Assembly (NCBI GenBank): GCA_033060915.1
Contig: CM065377.1
Coordinates: forward strand, 56,878,683-56,942,682
DNA length: 64,000 bases
Source: Euryodendron excelsum
Lineage: Eukaryota; Streptophyta; Magnoliopsida; Ericales; Pentaphylacaceae
Direction: 5' to 3'
The stretch's first letter is position 1. Each line of letters starts with the position of its first letter. This document shows positions 46,663 through 58,467 of the stretch, in pieces. The position numbers and the translations under genes were made by a program. The notes under the pieces are model-generated. The model was not told the origin of the DNA and made no database searches. It worked only from the letters and a program-made list of their open reading frames with translations.

Positions 46663-49600
46663 GCTGTCATGCCCAGATTTTTTGCACTCGAGGAATACTC
46701 ACCCAAGCGGGAAAAATGCTGTACTCTCTCGTTACAACTCACCCTCCTAGAAGAATGAGTGAGACTAGGTTTGAATTGAAAAATTGATTTGAATAAAGGG
46801 TTTTTGAAAAAGATTCGGAGTCGCCACCTAACTTGATTAAGGTGAGTTAGGTCACTTAAAAAAACTAAGAATAATCTGAAGACTACACTTAGGGTTTTGG
46901 AAAACGATTTTTGGAAAATATCCTCAAGAGAGGGTTTTTAAGAAAATAGGTTGTTTGGCAACCTTTGGAAAACATTTAGCCCTTTTTTTTTTAAAAAATA
47001 ACTCCTTTTGGTCTTTGAAATCAGTGATCTAGGCTCGCAGGTTGATTATGTGTAGGAAAGACGCACTAAGCTATCACCCTACCCCGCCCTTTCGGTACCT
47101 ACATGTCAATCTACCCTAGATTCACCTATGAGAGTCTTTAATTAACATATGTTCAATCCTATCCACCTTTGAAAACAATGTTTAAAAAAACATGATGCAT
47201 GATATGCAAGTGAAAAATAAGAGAATTGAAAAATAGATTTGGAAAGAGATTGATTTGAAATTGATTTGATTTGAAAATTAATTTGAAGAGATGGAATTGA
47301 AATTGGAAAGTATGAAAATTTAGAAATTGAAATTTTGAAATTGAAATTTGGAAAAGAGATTGGAATTTCAGATTTGGAAAGATTTTGAAAACCGCACCCA
47401 TGAGGGTGGAATTGAAAGTTTGAAAAATATTGTGACCACACCTATGAAGGTTGCTTACGTATCCTTTTGGGGGAATCAGGTCAGTCGCAGTTCGAACCAG
47501 AGTCCGATTGAAAATAGATTGATTTGAAGAGAGAGATTGGATTGGAAGAAAGAGAATGAATTGAAAATTGGATTTGATTTGAGATTAGAAAAGGAGATTG
47601 GAAATTGAAATTTTGAAAAAGATTGGACTTTGATTTGAAAAGATAGATTTGGACTTGTTTTGGAAAAGAGAAGGTTTAAGAAAACCTAGACTTAGGAAAG
47701 AGAAGAGACTTAGGAAAGATTTGTCTTGGCTTGGAAGATTTGGAAAGATTAGATTTTAGGAGATGTTCAAATTAGGAAAGGTCCGATTTAGGAAAGTTTC
47801 AAATTAGGAAAGTTTCATTTTTGGAAAGTTTCAAATTAGGAAAGTTTTGAATTTGGAAAGTTCGGAACTTAAGAAAGTTTCAACTTAGGAAAGTTTTGAA
47901 AATTGGAATGTTTTGTTTTAAGAAAGGTTTTGAAATAGGAAAGTATTGAATTTAGAAATGTTTTGAGATAGGGAAGTTTTGAACTTAGGAAAGTTTGAAT
48001 TTTGAAAGGTTTGAAAAAGGAAAGTTTTCGATTTAGAAAATGTTTGAATTAAGAAAGTTTTGAGTTTAGAAAAGTCTTAGATTTGGAAAGATGTTGAAGT
48101 TTTGGAAAGTTTAGAATTTAGAAAGATTTAGGTTTAGAAAGATTTAACTTGAGAAAGTTTCAAATTTAGAAAGTTTTGAATTTGGAAAGATTTGAAATTT
48201 AGAAAGTTTAAGATTTAGAAGTTTTAGAATTTTAGAAAATCTTGAGATTAGGAAAGGTTTGAGTTTAGGAAGAGTTTGAAAACTTAGGTTTGAAAAGTTA
48301 AGATTTGGAAAACGGGTAGGATTAGGAAAGGGTTGAATTAGGAAAGAGTTGAAAGTTGAGTTTTAAAATTTAGGAAAGATTTTTATGTGCAAGTTTTGGA
48401 AACTTAAGATTTAGGAAAGCGGAGGTTTAGGAAGGATTTGAATTAGGAAGGGATTGGATTTTGTTTCTAAAAGAGAAAGGTTGGATTTTGTTTCCAAAAA
48501 CGGAGGATAGGATCTAGTTTCCTAAACGGGGAGATTTGATTTGATCTCCTAAAGGGAAGATAAGATTTAGCAAGGATTTGGAAAAGAAGATTCTAGAAAC
48601 CCTTGGTTTGGAAAATTATAGTTTTGACGTAGAAAAGAGGTTTTCGAAATGTGTATAGTTTGGATGTGAAAACAAGAGGTTTTAGAAACCTAGGTTTGGG
48701 GCAAAGTTTGAAAATCATGTTTTTGGAAAGAAAATTAGGGTTTCCTAATTACGAGTTCTAGGGCTTGACTTGGGCTTCTAAGGAAAGAGGACTTCTGAAA
48801 AGTGCGTTTTTGAAAACGAAGGTTTTCTAGAAGGGAATTCTAGGGAGGAGTTTTTGGAAAGCGTGTTTGAAGATAGAGTTTTTGGAAAAAGATTTTTAAA
48901 GAGAAGGAGTTTTGGAAAGTGTGTTTTTGGAAACGAAGGTTTTGGAAAGAAATCCTAGAGAGGAGTTTCTAGAGGAAAGATTTTGGAAAGAGAGTCTTTT
49001 GGAAGGATTTTTGGAGAGAGTTTTTAGGAAGGTGAATCTAGGGAGTGTTTTAGAAAGTGAATTTTGAGGAGAAAGAGTTTTTGGAAAGGAGTTGAAAAAT
49101 AGATTTTGGAGGGAGTTTTTGAAAACAACTTTGAAGAGGAGAGTTTTAGGAAGAGATTTGAAAAGAAAGTTTTTTGGAAAATATGAAAACGTCTCACTTT
49201 CCTAAGGCGATTCTAGCCATAAGAGGGCTAGAACCACTTTAAGAAAGTGGTTTTGGAAAACAATAAGATTTGAAAATATGGACCATAAAAGGTCACTTTT
49301 AATGTAACACTTTCCTAAAGCAACCCTAGCCACGGAAAGGCTAGAATCACCCTAGGATTGTGGTTTTGAAAACAAGTTTTCGAAAAAGTGATTTTGATGC
49401 AATTTTGAGAACAAGTTTGACAACGATTTTGAAAACAACTTTGAAAATGGATTTTGGAAGATGCAAGACTATGATATGCACAATGCCATTTGGGGTCGTG
49501 AATATACAAGGCTAGGGCTTCACCACATAATCAAGGGGGCCGGACCCACGTGGTCTCTAGTTAGACTAGAAGAAAGCCCCCGACATGGTGACTCTCCAAC

Positions 49601-49924
49601 AGTCTAATCCTACACATGGACCGGGAGTCCCCTTGTTTCAAGTATGCAAAGAAAGTGGGGGAAGAGATGGGAGATTAAAATAGAGAAAACCCAAGGGGGT
49701 TAAGAGAGAGAAGAGAGAGGGGGGAAGTGCGAAAATTTAAATAGGCAGCCTACCGTATGTCTTGTTTATTTTGCACGCCGCGCTGTCTTCGGTCTTCGGT
49801 CTTTGTCTTGATCTTCACCTTTAGTCTTCAAGAGTTGTCTTCAAGCTTTGGATGGCAGCTCTTCAAGTCTTCAAATGATGGTTGAAGGCTAGTGTATGAG
49901 TTTATGGGGGAGTGTATGAGTGTA

Positions 49925-50195
49925 TAGGAGGCTAGGGTTTGTGTATAGTGGCTAGGGTTTGGAGAACCTAAGGAGGCTAGGGTTTAGGGAGTGCTCGAGC
50001 TCTGTATATCGAATTATAGGATTTTTAGGTTAAGTTTGTGGATCCCTTTCAAGTTGAATGAGACTCTGTATTTATAGAGATTGGACAACACTGGCACCTG
50101 TTGCAGTGGCGCCGGGCCAAATTTTACACTAGCGCCACTAGGAGTGGTGCCAGGCCATTTTTTGGCTTGGTGCCACTAGTAGTGGGGCCAGCCAA
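49925..50195 (-). promoter_or_regulatory. LTR core promoter of G 5' LTR
   Basis: Three GGCGCCACT-type dyads (50089-50195) lie upstream of TATAAATA (minus strand, 50076-50069), with CTAGGGTTT teloboxes at about 49932-49985. The candidate splice donor in the leader is weaker here (CG/GTAGGC at 49753). Confidence 0.7.
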
Positions 50196-50369
50196 TTAGG
50201 AAAGGTTTAAGGTCGGCAAGCAACGTATCTTTGACTAGATTTGAGCGCCTGTACTAGTGACTACCATGCAATTTTTAGCCTAGCTTCACTAGGAGTGACT
50301 CCGGAAAGTCCGGGAATGATTTTAAGGAGCCAGGAATGACCCGAAAGGCCGGAAAGGATCAGGAACACT

Positions 50370-50930
50370 TAAAATAGTGTCCTGGAGGTATTTGACTTGA
50401 AAAATGAAGATAAGGTGGGTCGGAAAGGTTGACCGAGCCTTTAGGGGCAAAACGGTCAATCGGACCAGAAAACTGCCGGGACAGACTCGGACTGTCCCGA
50501 AAGAAGACTTGGGATCTGGAAACATTATTCAGAATGTTCCCAAATGTTGCCGGTTTGATTTCCAGAACCGGCGTGATCGGAAAAGAAAACCGGCCCACCA
50601 GGGGCAAAACGGTCATTTTGCACCGGGTTGGCCAGAATTGACTCGGAATGATCCAGAAAGATAAGGAAAGGCTGAGAATACTACAAGAAGCATTCTCGGG
50701 AGGTTACCGGTTTGATACCCAGAGCCGGTGTGGTCGGAAAAGGAGACCGGCCACCAGGGGCAAAACGGTCATTTTGCACTGGGTTGGCCGGAACTGACTC
50801 AGAATGATCCGGAAAGGTAAAAGGAGGTTGAGAACACTATAAAAAGTAGTCTTAGGAGGTTACCGGTTTGATACCCAAAGCCGGTGTGGTTCCCGGGGCA
50901 TTCGGATGCCTAGGGGCAAAATGGTCATCT
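50370..50930 (-). repeat. 158-bp tandem repeat (G 5' LTR)
   Basis: GGGGCAAAACGGTCA-type boxes lie at about 50446, 50603, 50758 and 50912. Confidence 0.8.
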
Positions 50931-51144
50931 TGATCGAAAAGTCTCGGAAAAGGTCCAAAGAACAGTTTGGTCATTTTTCACCGAAGTGGGCTAACAAATA
51001 CTGGTGTTGACCTGGGTTTTGAGTGTTTCCGCCACTCTAACGGCGGTCGTCGTGACACAGGGGTTTGTTACCAATTCCCTATATCGACCTATTTATAAGT
51101 ATTTCCGCTACTCTAACGGTTTTATGAGTAGTTTCGCTACTCGG

Positions 51145-51665
51145 ACCGTCTTGAGGAATAAACTGTCTCGAGAGAAAGATTGGAAAGGGGTCTTACTGTC
51201 TCCGAGAAGACGTGCCTGGATTGGAACCGTCTCGAGGAATAAACTGTCTCGAGAGTGGGATTGGAAAGGGGTCTTACCGTCTCCGAAGAGACGCGCCTGG
51301 ATTGGAACCGTCTCAAGGAATAAACTATCTCGAGAGTGGGATTGGAAAGGGGTCTTACCGTCTCCGAAGAGACGCGCCTGGATTGGAACCGTCTCGAGGA
51401 ATAAACTGTCTCAAGAGTGGGATTGGAAAGTAGTCTTACCGTCTCCGAAGAGACGTGCCTAGATTGGAACCGTCTCGAGGAATAAACTATCTCGAGAGTG
51501 GGATTGGAAAGGGGTCTTACCGTCTCTGAAGAGACGTGCCTGGATTGGAACCATCTCGAGGAATAAACTGTCTCGAGAGTGGGATTTGGAAAGGGGTCTT
51601 ACTGTCTCCGAGAAGACGTGCCTGGATTGGAACCGTCTCAAGGAATAAACTGTCTCGAGAGTGGG
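51145..51665 (-). repeat. 81-bp hairpin minisatellite, 7 units (G 5' LTR)
   Basis: GGAATAAAC recurs at 51154, 51236, 51317, 51398, 51479, 51560 and 51642. The open frames over it (51004-51462, 51212-51433 and 51517-51813) are repeat by-products. Confidence 0.95.
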
Positions 51666-51862
51666 ATTGGAAAGGAAAGGACAATGCCCCTATGGGCATT
51701 TTGGTCATTTTGCCTCTGTTTGGGCCTGATAGGCCCGCGAAGCGATGGAAAGACAGGATTAGACTTGGAAAGTTAATTTCGATAGGAATATGTCCACAAT
51801 GACTTGAAAACAAGTCTGGACGGAGTGTACACTACTGAGCGGTCAAAAATGGGGTGCTTACA

Positions 51863-51867
51863 TCCTT
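51863..51867. repeat. target-site duplication of G, right
   Basis: TCCTT, matching 28730-28734. Confidence 0.95.
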
Positions 51868-52560
51868 TTACTTTTTGCATATTCATGTTCATGCATTCAA
51901 AATCCCATGTCAAGGCAAGAGTTCCAAGTAACTCAAGTCACTGCATTCTCATGCATATGATTAACCTGTTGAGAGTGACACCAAGGTTACCCTCCCTTGC
52001 ATTAAACCTACCCAAACCCTAAGGGTTCCCGCGTAACCCTAAGGACTCATGGCATGCACACCAATCCATTTCATAAGAGAGGCCCCAATCCCTCTATGCT
52101 CACAGAGATAGGGTTGCCAAGAAGACAAGGGGTAATCAATTAACAAGGTCTCTCAGCGACCTCCTCGACATCAAATCCAAGGAAGGCGAATCAGAAGACT
52201 CAAGAGTAGTTTAGGATCTCCCTTTGTAAAAGTAGATAAGTGGAAGTCCAAAGGAAAATGTTTCCCCCTCCCCCTATTAAAATGTATTTCAATTCTTTTG
52301 TATCTTAAACCCAAAATTTAATGTACTTTATTTTATGAATGAATGCATGGATGATTGAAGGTGCATACCTGACGATAAGGTTTCTGCATACAGGGGCAAG
52401 TCCCCTATCTCCAAGCGTGGGCTAATACATCATGTTAGTTTCCCTCTTAAAAAGGGGGCACCCTAGGATATGCATTGCATAAAGTTCTCTAAAAACCAAA
52501 AACTAACTTGTGACTTGTGTTTTTGTCTTTTTCTTTTTTACTTTTTATTTCTATTTACAG
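51868..52560 (+). other. leader of F, right part
   Basis: It continues the leader interrupted at 28734 and aligns with the reverse complement of 45930-45300 in G. It ends in a T/C-rich run and TATTTACAG at 52560, a good splice-acceptor candidate 24 bp before the gag start region. Confidence 0.75.
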
Positions 52561-52583
52561 AAGTCACCTCGCACTGAGTCAAC

Positions 52584-54656
52584 ATTGCTCCCAAAAAGGG
52601 GCAACATCCACCTAGGGATCCTATTATCACTCGGCACAAAGCATCACTGATGGCTGCTACCCCTGAAGAATCCTCTCAAGTCTCTTGAGAGGAAGTTAAT
52701 GAAATGAGGACTAAGATGGATGAGATGCTCAAACTCATTCAAACTCTGGCCATGAAGGATGCTACTACGGTCCCATCATCATCAATGACTTCATCTAAAG
52801 ATCTTGAACCCGCTAATCCAAGGATCATGCTTCAGTCCGACAGTGCTGGGAGGACTAAGGAAGATGCCAAAAGGGTCAATACTGAAGAAGAAGAGACCAT
52901 ATTGCTTTCACCCATCATAAAGAAGGCCCCTCTAGACCTTCTCAGTCTGAAAATCCAAGGGTTGGAAGATTCATTGCGAAGTCTCCATGGCCATGATGCT
53001 TACGGATTCACTTCTTATGATGAACTCTGTTTCTTCCCCGACCATCCGAGACCTGCTAAATTTAAAATGCCTGACTTCCAAAAGTACGACGGTACCGGTA
53101 AACCCGTTGCTCATCTTCGCCTATATGCTGGAGCGCTTAGTGGACATGGCAACGACCCGAAGCTCCTTATGTAGTTATTCCAACACAGCCTCACCGGGTC
53201 GGCTCTGCAATGGTTCGCTCGTTTGGACTTAAGGAAGATCACAACCTGGATGAAGCTAGTCAATGCGTTTAAAGCCCAATACCATCATAACATCGACCTC
53301 ACTTCTAATCGATGGTCCTTGATGACGATGAGCAAGGGTGAGAAGGAGAGCTTTAAAGCATACGCTCTAAGATGGAGGGAGGCCCCTGCACAAGTTAATC
53401 CCCCGTTGGAGGAGAAGGAGTATGTACAACTGTTTGTGCATACTTTTCAAGGTATATTCTACGAGAAGCTCTGCACAAGCGTGGGAAAAAGCTTCTCCAA
53501 GCTAATCATGCAGGGAGAGATGACAGAAAACGGCCTCAAGACGGGAAGAATTACAGATCCCTATGCTAAGACCTGAGAAAGTACTGTCAACATGGCCAAG
53601 AAGGTGGCTACTACAAAGGGCACGATCAGGAAGGAAAATGAAGTTTCTGCTATTCTGCCTAGCCAACCACCTCAATACCGACCTCCGCTCCAATCACCCC
53701 AGGTCCTACCCTTACCCGCCTTGACCATGCCTGCTCCAACCCCAAACTATGGTCCCGCTGGGGCACGACCCAACTTCAATAGACCTGCTCGACATACCCG
53801 TACCTTCGATGCCTTAGCCTGCACCCAAACTGAGGCGTACCATAGCCTTCTGAAAAACAACATCTTGAAGCCTGTACCAGCTCGCCTGTTGCCAAGCCCT
53901 CTGCCCCCGACCTTTAATGCCGCTCTTACACGTGAATATCATTCAGGTGGCCAGGGGCATGACACCGAAAGCTGCTTTGCTCTCAAGCACAAGATCCAAG
54001 ACCTGATCAACAATAAGACCATTGATCTACAGCCGGTAAAACCTGCTCCCACTCCCAATGTGACTGCTAACCCTCTGCCAGATCACACCGTCAATATGAT
54101 ACCAGTAGAGATGGAAGGCGTGGGAGAAATCGACGAGCTCGAGGCCGAAGGTTATGAGAGCGATTGGGAGGCCGATGAAGAAAGTGACTGGAAGGAAGAT
54201 CCCCCACTATGCCCAATTTATCTCTATAACCCTGATGAGGTGCCTGATGCTTCTGACTGGCCCATTGAGGAGCCAATGTTGCCAAAGGAAGAACACATCA
54301 AAAGCATAACTGTCGATGGGTGGGGTGATGAATTTCTACACCCGAAGTATGCCACAGCTGAAAGTCATTTGCTGGAAAACCCTTGGCTCGTAACTGAGTA
54401 CGACTATGAAGACATGGGTTGGGGACTAGAAAAGTCAAGAGAACAGGCAAAGCCATTCGAATTGGAAGGGGGTAAGTTGGTCACCCTGTTTACATAAGAA
54501 CCCGCTACAAAGAACAAGAAGGAGGCTGACAACCGCATCAACAGTGTCAACGCCTTTGGAGCTCTAGGAGAAGCTTTTGCTTGTCTCACCTTGGCCGGGG
54601 ATCCAGGTCGCGAATGGAGCATCGAAGAAGTGGGAATTGTCCCTAGGCCGTACTAA
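52584..54656 (+). pseudogene. Tat/Ogre-type gag of element F, with acidic C-terminal extension
   Basis: One reading frame spans the region with stops at 52686 (TGA), 53172 (TAG), 53574 (TGA) and 54495 (TAA). The likely original start is at 52584, where ATT now precedes an APKKG-like start. Gag blocks are FKMPDFQKYDGTGKP (about 53060-53110), LFQHSLTGSALQWFARLD (just after the second stop), FKAQYHHNIDL, ESFKAYALRWREAPAQVNPPL and LFVHTFQGIFYEKL. A Tat-type zinc knuckle follows at about 53940 (YHSGGQGHDTESC), with its first Cys replaced by Arg. An acidic, Trp-containing tail (ESDWEADEESDWKED) ends the frame where protease and RT would begin in a full element. Gag would form particles. Inactive as read. 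Confidence 0.9.
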
Positions 54657-56615
54657 AATGGATTCCTTGCAAAAGCGTACAAGAGAGGGGTGTTGTCGCC
54701 CACTTTCTTTCTATCCCTCTTACTTCCTATCTTTAAATTCATGTTTACATCTTCTTATTGTTTGAGAATTTTATGCTTTCCGTGAAAATAATAATAATAA
54801 TCAAATAACAGTCTTTTATTCCACTGTTGTTGTCTTGTCTTCCCTGGGAAGTAGTGACTACTTTCTACGCAACAGGCGTGGTTTATCTTATGGAATGATC
54901 CAACTTGAAAGGATGATAGCATGAGTTAACCACTAGCCAAATGATCAGCCTTCCACAGAGAGAGAGAGAATAAGGATGAGTAAGGATACTACCCAAAGGC
55001 AGCACTTGTAAGACTCTGAGGCTAAGCGATGTGTGGCCAGTTTATCAAGAGGAAGAGGAGCCATCTTTCATTCCCCCACATATAAAGAATAAATAACTGA
55101 ATAAATAACTAAATGTGCTCATATTCCCTTTGCTTAACCCCTAGAGCCTCGCAACAAACGAAGTTTTCTTTGTTAACCCCGATCCAGGACTGTCCTCCCC
55201 ACACTGGGGCAGACAATAGTTTGAGAACTCTAGGAATGGTATCCACCCCCGCTATGCTAAGGCAGCAATGAAAGCTCTATAGATCAAGCAATCTAATTCG
55301 AAGTGAAGAGAGGCCCTCATTTCATTTCCCATACAATCAAAAGTAACCCCTTGCCAAACCCGTTGAGCCCCTTATCCTTTCTTAACAAAACCCTAACTTA
55401 GGGATCACCGCCTACACTTGGTATATTGAGCTACCAAGGGAAAAGGGTTAAAGAATTGTTCCGTTTCATAAAAGAAAAGAAAAGAAATAGAAAGAAAAAG
55501 CAAAAGAAAGGAGTTACCAAGGGGCAAGAGGCCAAAAAAAAAAAAAAAAAATCCTTTAAGGAAAGGCCCGAAGAAAATTATGATTGAGTTATCTTCAAAA
55601 GTAAGAAAATCAAATGAGAAGAAAGTTATGTCTATCTCCAAAAGGTATATAGAAAGGGTGAAAGAACAAGGTTATTTTCACCCTGAGAAATATATGGTCA
55701 AAAGCAAGAAGGAAATTTAAAGGTGATTCTAGGTTACAAGGAAACCCATTAGGTACAATAGGTTTGAGCCTTTACCCTTTCTTGCAAAACCCCGAAACCA
55801 TGGCCTACATTACAATCCTATTAAAGTGCCCTCTGATTGAAAGCAGATTGCTTGATCTAAATGAGTTAGATATGTTGCCAAAGCTAAAAAGAAAGGATGC
55901 TAATCCTACTGAAAAAACGGTTAAGGACAGTATGGATCTAAACCTTACTGAAAACAACATTGAATTTGAGCCTACATATCCCGTTGTTTCTAAGACCCCA
56001 TAACTTAGCCTATATTACAGTCCTAAACAAAGTCTTCTCGGATTGAAATGACTGGCCACTTATCGCTCTGCCAAAGGTCAGGTAAGTTGTTGCTAAAACC
56101 CCGAGAGTCGAGAGTCTCAGCCCAATAACCCTATACACTAACCCTAAGAGAGAAAGTTGAAGGCGATCAAGAGGTTGAGAAAGGTGTGAAGTGCTATCAC
56201 TCAATCAAAGTAGAGTTGAGCCAGAAGAGAGGCTAAATCCCCGAGGAGGAGGGAGTTACCATTCCCTGGACTACAAGTCTAACAGCACCTTGCGTTATTT
56301 TATTAACATACTTTTAACCTGTACATATGTTTTAAAAAAAAAAAAAAAAAGAGGAAAAAATTTTCAGCATGGGCTTTGCACACATAGGATATAACTCCCT
56401 ATAGAAATAGAAGTCATCAGCATCAACTCATGTAATAGATATCTAACATCATCATACATCACATGCCTCTAATCATATGTATCTGTCTATCCGTGCATCT
56501 AAGTACCATAAACATCCATCCTTATACAAAACTATGCAAAATAAAACTGTCTAACATCAATACATCTCAGGAACAAGGGGCAAAAGAGGATCAGAATCTC
56601 TACAAGGGGCATCTC
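54657..56615 (+). other. non-coding spacer of F in the place of pol
   Basis: No protease, RT or integrase motif in any frame. It contains diverged repeat blocks (TACATTACAATCCTA near 55810 and TATATTACAGTCCTA near 56018), a hairpin-like block (CCCCACACTGGGGCAG near 55198), and A-runs at 55535 and 56335. The last 500 bp align with 1-481 of A. The 79-codon frame at 55764 and the 84-codon frame at 56463 lack conservation. Confidence 0.7.
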
Positions 56616-58466
56616 TCACAGGTCAAAGTCGATATCATCTGGATCAAAATCCCCGAAACCCGGCATCGGAGGAGGAGGATAACTACTCGAAGCACCACCA
56701 TCCTGCAGGGAGGATAGAACCAAAATCAGCTGCATACAAAAGCAACTAAGCAACAGTAGAGCAATAAGAAGCAAAGAAAGAATAACATTACCCCCCCCCC
56801 CACCACCCATCTGAGATAATCGAGCCGTCAGGGAAGCTACCTCGGCCTGGTACTGGTCCCGCTCCATCTGGTACTGGTCTCTCTGGTCTCTCACAGCAGT
56901 AAACTGGGCCTGGGGCATATATCCCCCAGCACGGTGCCACAAGTCAACCACCTCCTGGCCAACAGCGTACCCGCCGACTACCAACTCAAACAGGCTGAAG
57001 GCACCAACCGAATAAGCCCCAAAGTGCGCAGTATAATCCGTATCCGGAGGAAGCAAGAACTCGGGACCTGGCTAGCGCTCCTGGTAGGGGATAGGCACTC
57101 CTGGCACCAGGGCTCCAAACATATACTCTGGTGGAGCTCTTGCTGATCGGAACTCCTCATGAAACTGTCGCCAATGTCGCTCTCCAAGATAGGACTCCCA
57201 GGTGTCATCACTGAGAAAAGTAGCTATCGACAAGGACAACGGGACCAGGTACCGGACTGTCTCGTAATGGACTGATCCAATGAAGGGCCGCCAGGTCACA
57301 TCCCTCGCCTCAATCAACTCCAGGTTAGCCCGGAGCATCACAAAGTCAGTAATCTCCGATCGCTGGGCTACCCAGTCACGAGCCCACCTCAAAGCGCGAG
57401 GATAGAGATCATCCTCAACAACTGCAGGGCAACGCACTGGCAGGTACTCGTAACTCCACCAGACAAGGAAAGGCCAAAAGCTAGTCATGCTGCCCCAACG
57501 AGAAGAAGTCCAAACCCGCATCGATCGAAGAAAGCAGCCAAAAGAAAAGGACCCCCAGTCCAACTCAAACAAAGCTCCCAGATCGGCTACTATACTCACC
57601 AAACGGCACGGCACGAGTGACTTGTTGTTGTTGCAAAAGCAACTAAAGATGATATACAACACAAGTCGCTGTCTCATGATGTCCCGCCTGGCAGGCGATG
57701 GCTCAGTAGCAAAAGTACGCTCATCCTGACTAATCCAAGAGACCGAGAAAGCAGAACGCTCAGGATGAGGCAAGTCCAACAGCAAATAGGCCTCGTCCCT
57801 GCTGACTGGGTGCAGGGTGATCCGCCAGCCGACAAAGGAGAGTCTTGTAATAATCAACCAGTCTAAAGGAGTAGGACCTAACTCGAAGCCGACGAAATGA
57901 AAAGTCCCGGTCTCCCCAAACCACCTCTCAACAAGTGCCAGTACCAAATGCCGGTTCAGGCGGTTAGCCTGTAATCCCATAAAAGCACCGAATCCGATCT
58001 CTGCCAAGAAGGCACGATATGATGGGGCAGCCTGCTGCATGGTCACAAACACCTGATGAACAGCCCCTCTGAAAGCTGTATGTACCTGCGGAGGCGGCAA
58101 GTGCTGTCTAGAATACACGCTAGGGTGATAGGCAAGATCCCCGAGTGGTGGGACGTTCGGTATCTGCAGATCCCCCAAGTCAGCGTCCGTCTGCCTATGC
58201 CTGGAAGAAGCTCTCCCATAGCCAGTCACCTGATCCCCAGGGCTCGGTACCTCCTCCTCGGCATCAATCTCCTCGGCAAAAGCCTGCTCAACCGGAGGAA
58301 AAGGGCCGACAGGTAGCCTACTCCCCTGCCCATTCTGACTAGATGAAGATCGTCCGGTAGATCGTCGACTACCTCTAGATCGACTAGAGCCGCCAACAGA
58401 ATCGGTCCGGGCCACCTTCCCCGAGCGGCGTCTCCTCTCAGAGCCGTCATCACCTGCGTCTGCCAT
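56616..58466 (-). CDS. antisense plant mobile domain (PMD) gene of element F
   Basis: The gene is encoded opposite to gag. ATG at 58466 (MADAGDDGSERRRRSGK) lies one base after CCTTTTCAG; the open text further upstream to 58544 is intron. Residues about 1-115 are Ser/Arg/Gly/Pro-rich. Residues about 120-430 carry the PMD (ALVERWFGETGTFHFVGF, LGPTPLDWLIITRLSF, RQRLVLYIIFSCFCNN, ELDWGSFSFGCFLRSM, WWSYEYLPV). A TAG sits at 57074-57072, then the same frame continues (TDYTAHFGAY, EVVDLWHR) to a coiled-coil-like segment (RDQYQMERDQYQAEV) and a Gly run. Intron 2 is probable at 56791-56703 (GTAATG to CTGCAG). The tail has YPPPPMPGFGDFDPDD and TGA at 56616. PMD proteins act in the nucleus in silencing and genome maintenance; a role here is inference. 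The unspliced frame stays open across intron 2, and an 11-base C run makes the phase uncertain. Confidence 0.78.
56703..56791 (-). other. putative small intron 2 of antisense PMD gene (F)
   Basis: Donor GTAATG after a G-run and acceptor CCCTGCAG; 89 bp, T-rich. The A copy has GTATGT (donor at 656) and a damaged acceptor. The translated intron would be an odd hydrophobic stretch (LLLIALLLLSCF), unlike the rest of the protein, which supports splicing. In A the exon phases fit splicing. Confidence 0.5.
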
Positions 58467-58467
58467 C

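Larger units (their letters stand above)
28735..51862 (-). mobile_element. Element G: complete giant element without gag or pol
   Basis: Full length, with ends TGTAAGCACC (51862, minus strand) and GGCGTGACA (28735), LTRs 46665-51862 and 28735-33744, primer site 46662-46644, polypurine tract 33762-33745 and flanking TCCTT repeats. It inserted in the leader of F. Its internal region (about 7.3 kb without the nested solo LTR) holds no gag, protease, RT or integrase; the only gene-like trace is the antisense gene at 34207-35930. It is therefore a large non-autonomous derivative. The two LTRs differ by only a few percent by eye plus array copy-number changes, so it is the youngest full element here apart from H. 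Confidence 0.95.
46665..51862 (-). repeat. 5' LTR of element G (5198 bp)
   Basis: Near-identical to 28735-33744 along most of its length, ending next to the primer site. It has 7 units of the 81-bp array (the 3' LTR has 4) and lacks some U5 text present around 31190-31270. TATA is at 50076-50069. Confidence 0.95.

Noticed and set aside
53502..54285. Minus-strand frames within the F gag
   Set aside because: Shadows of the gag frame; no motif, and not conserved.
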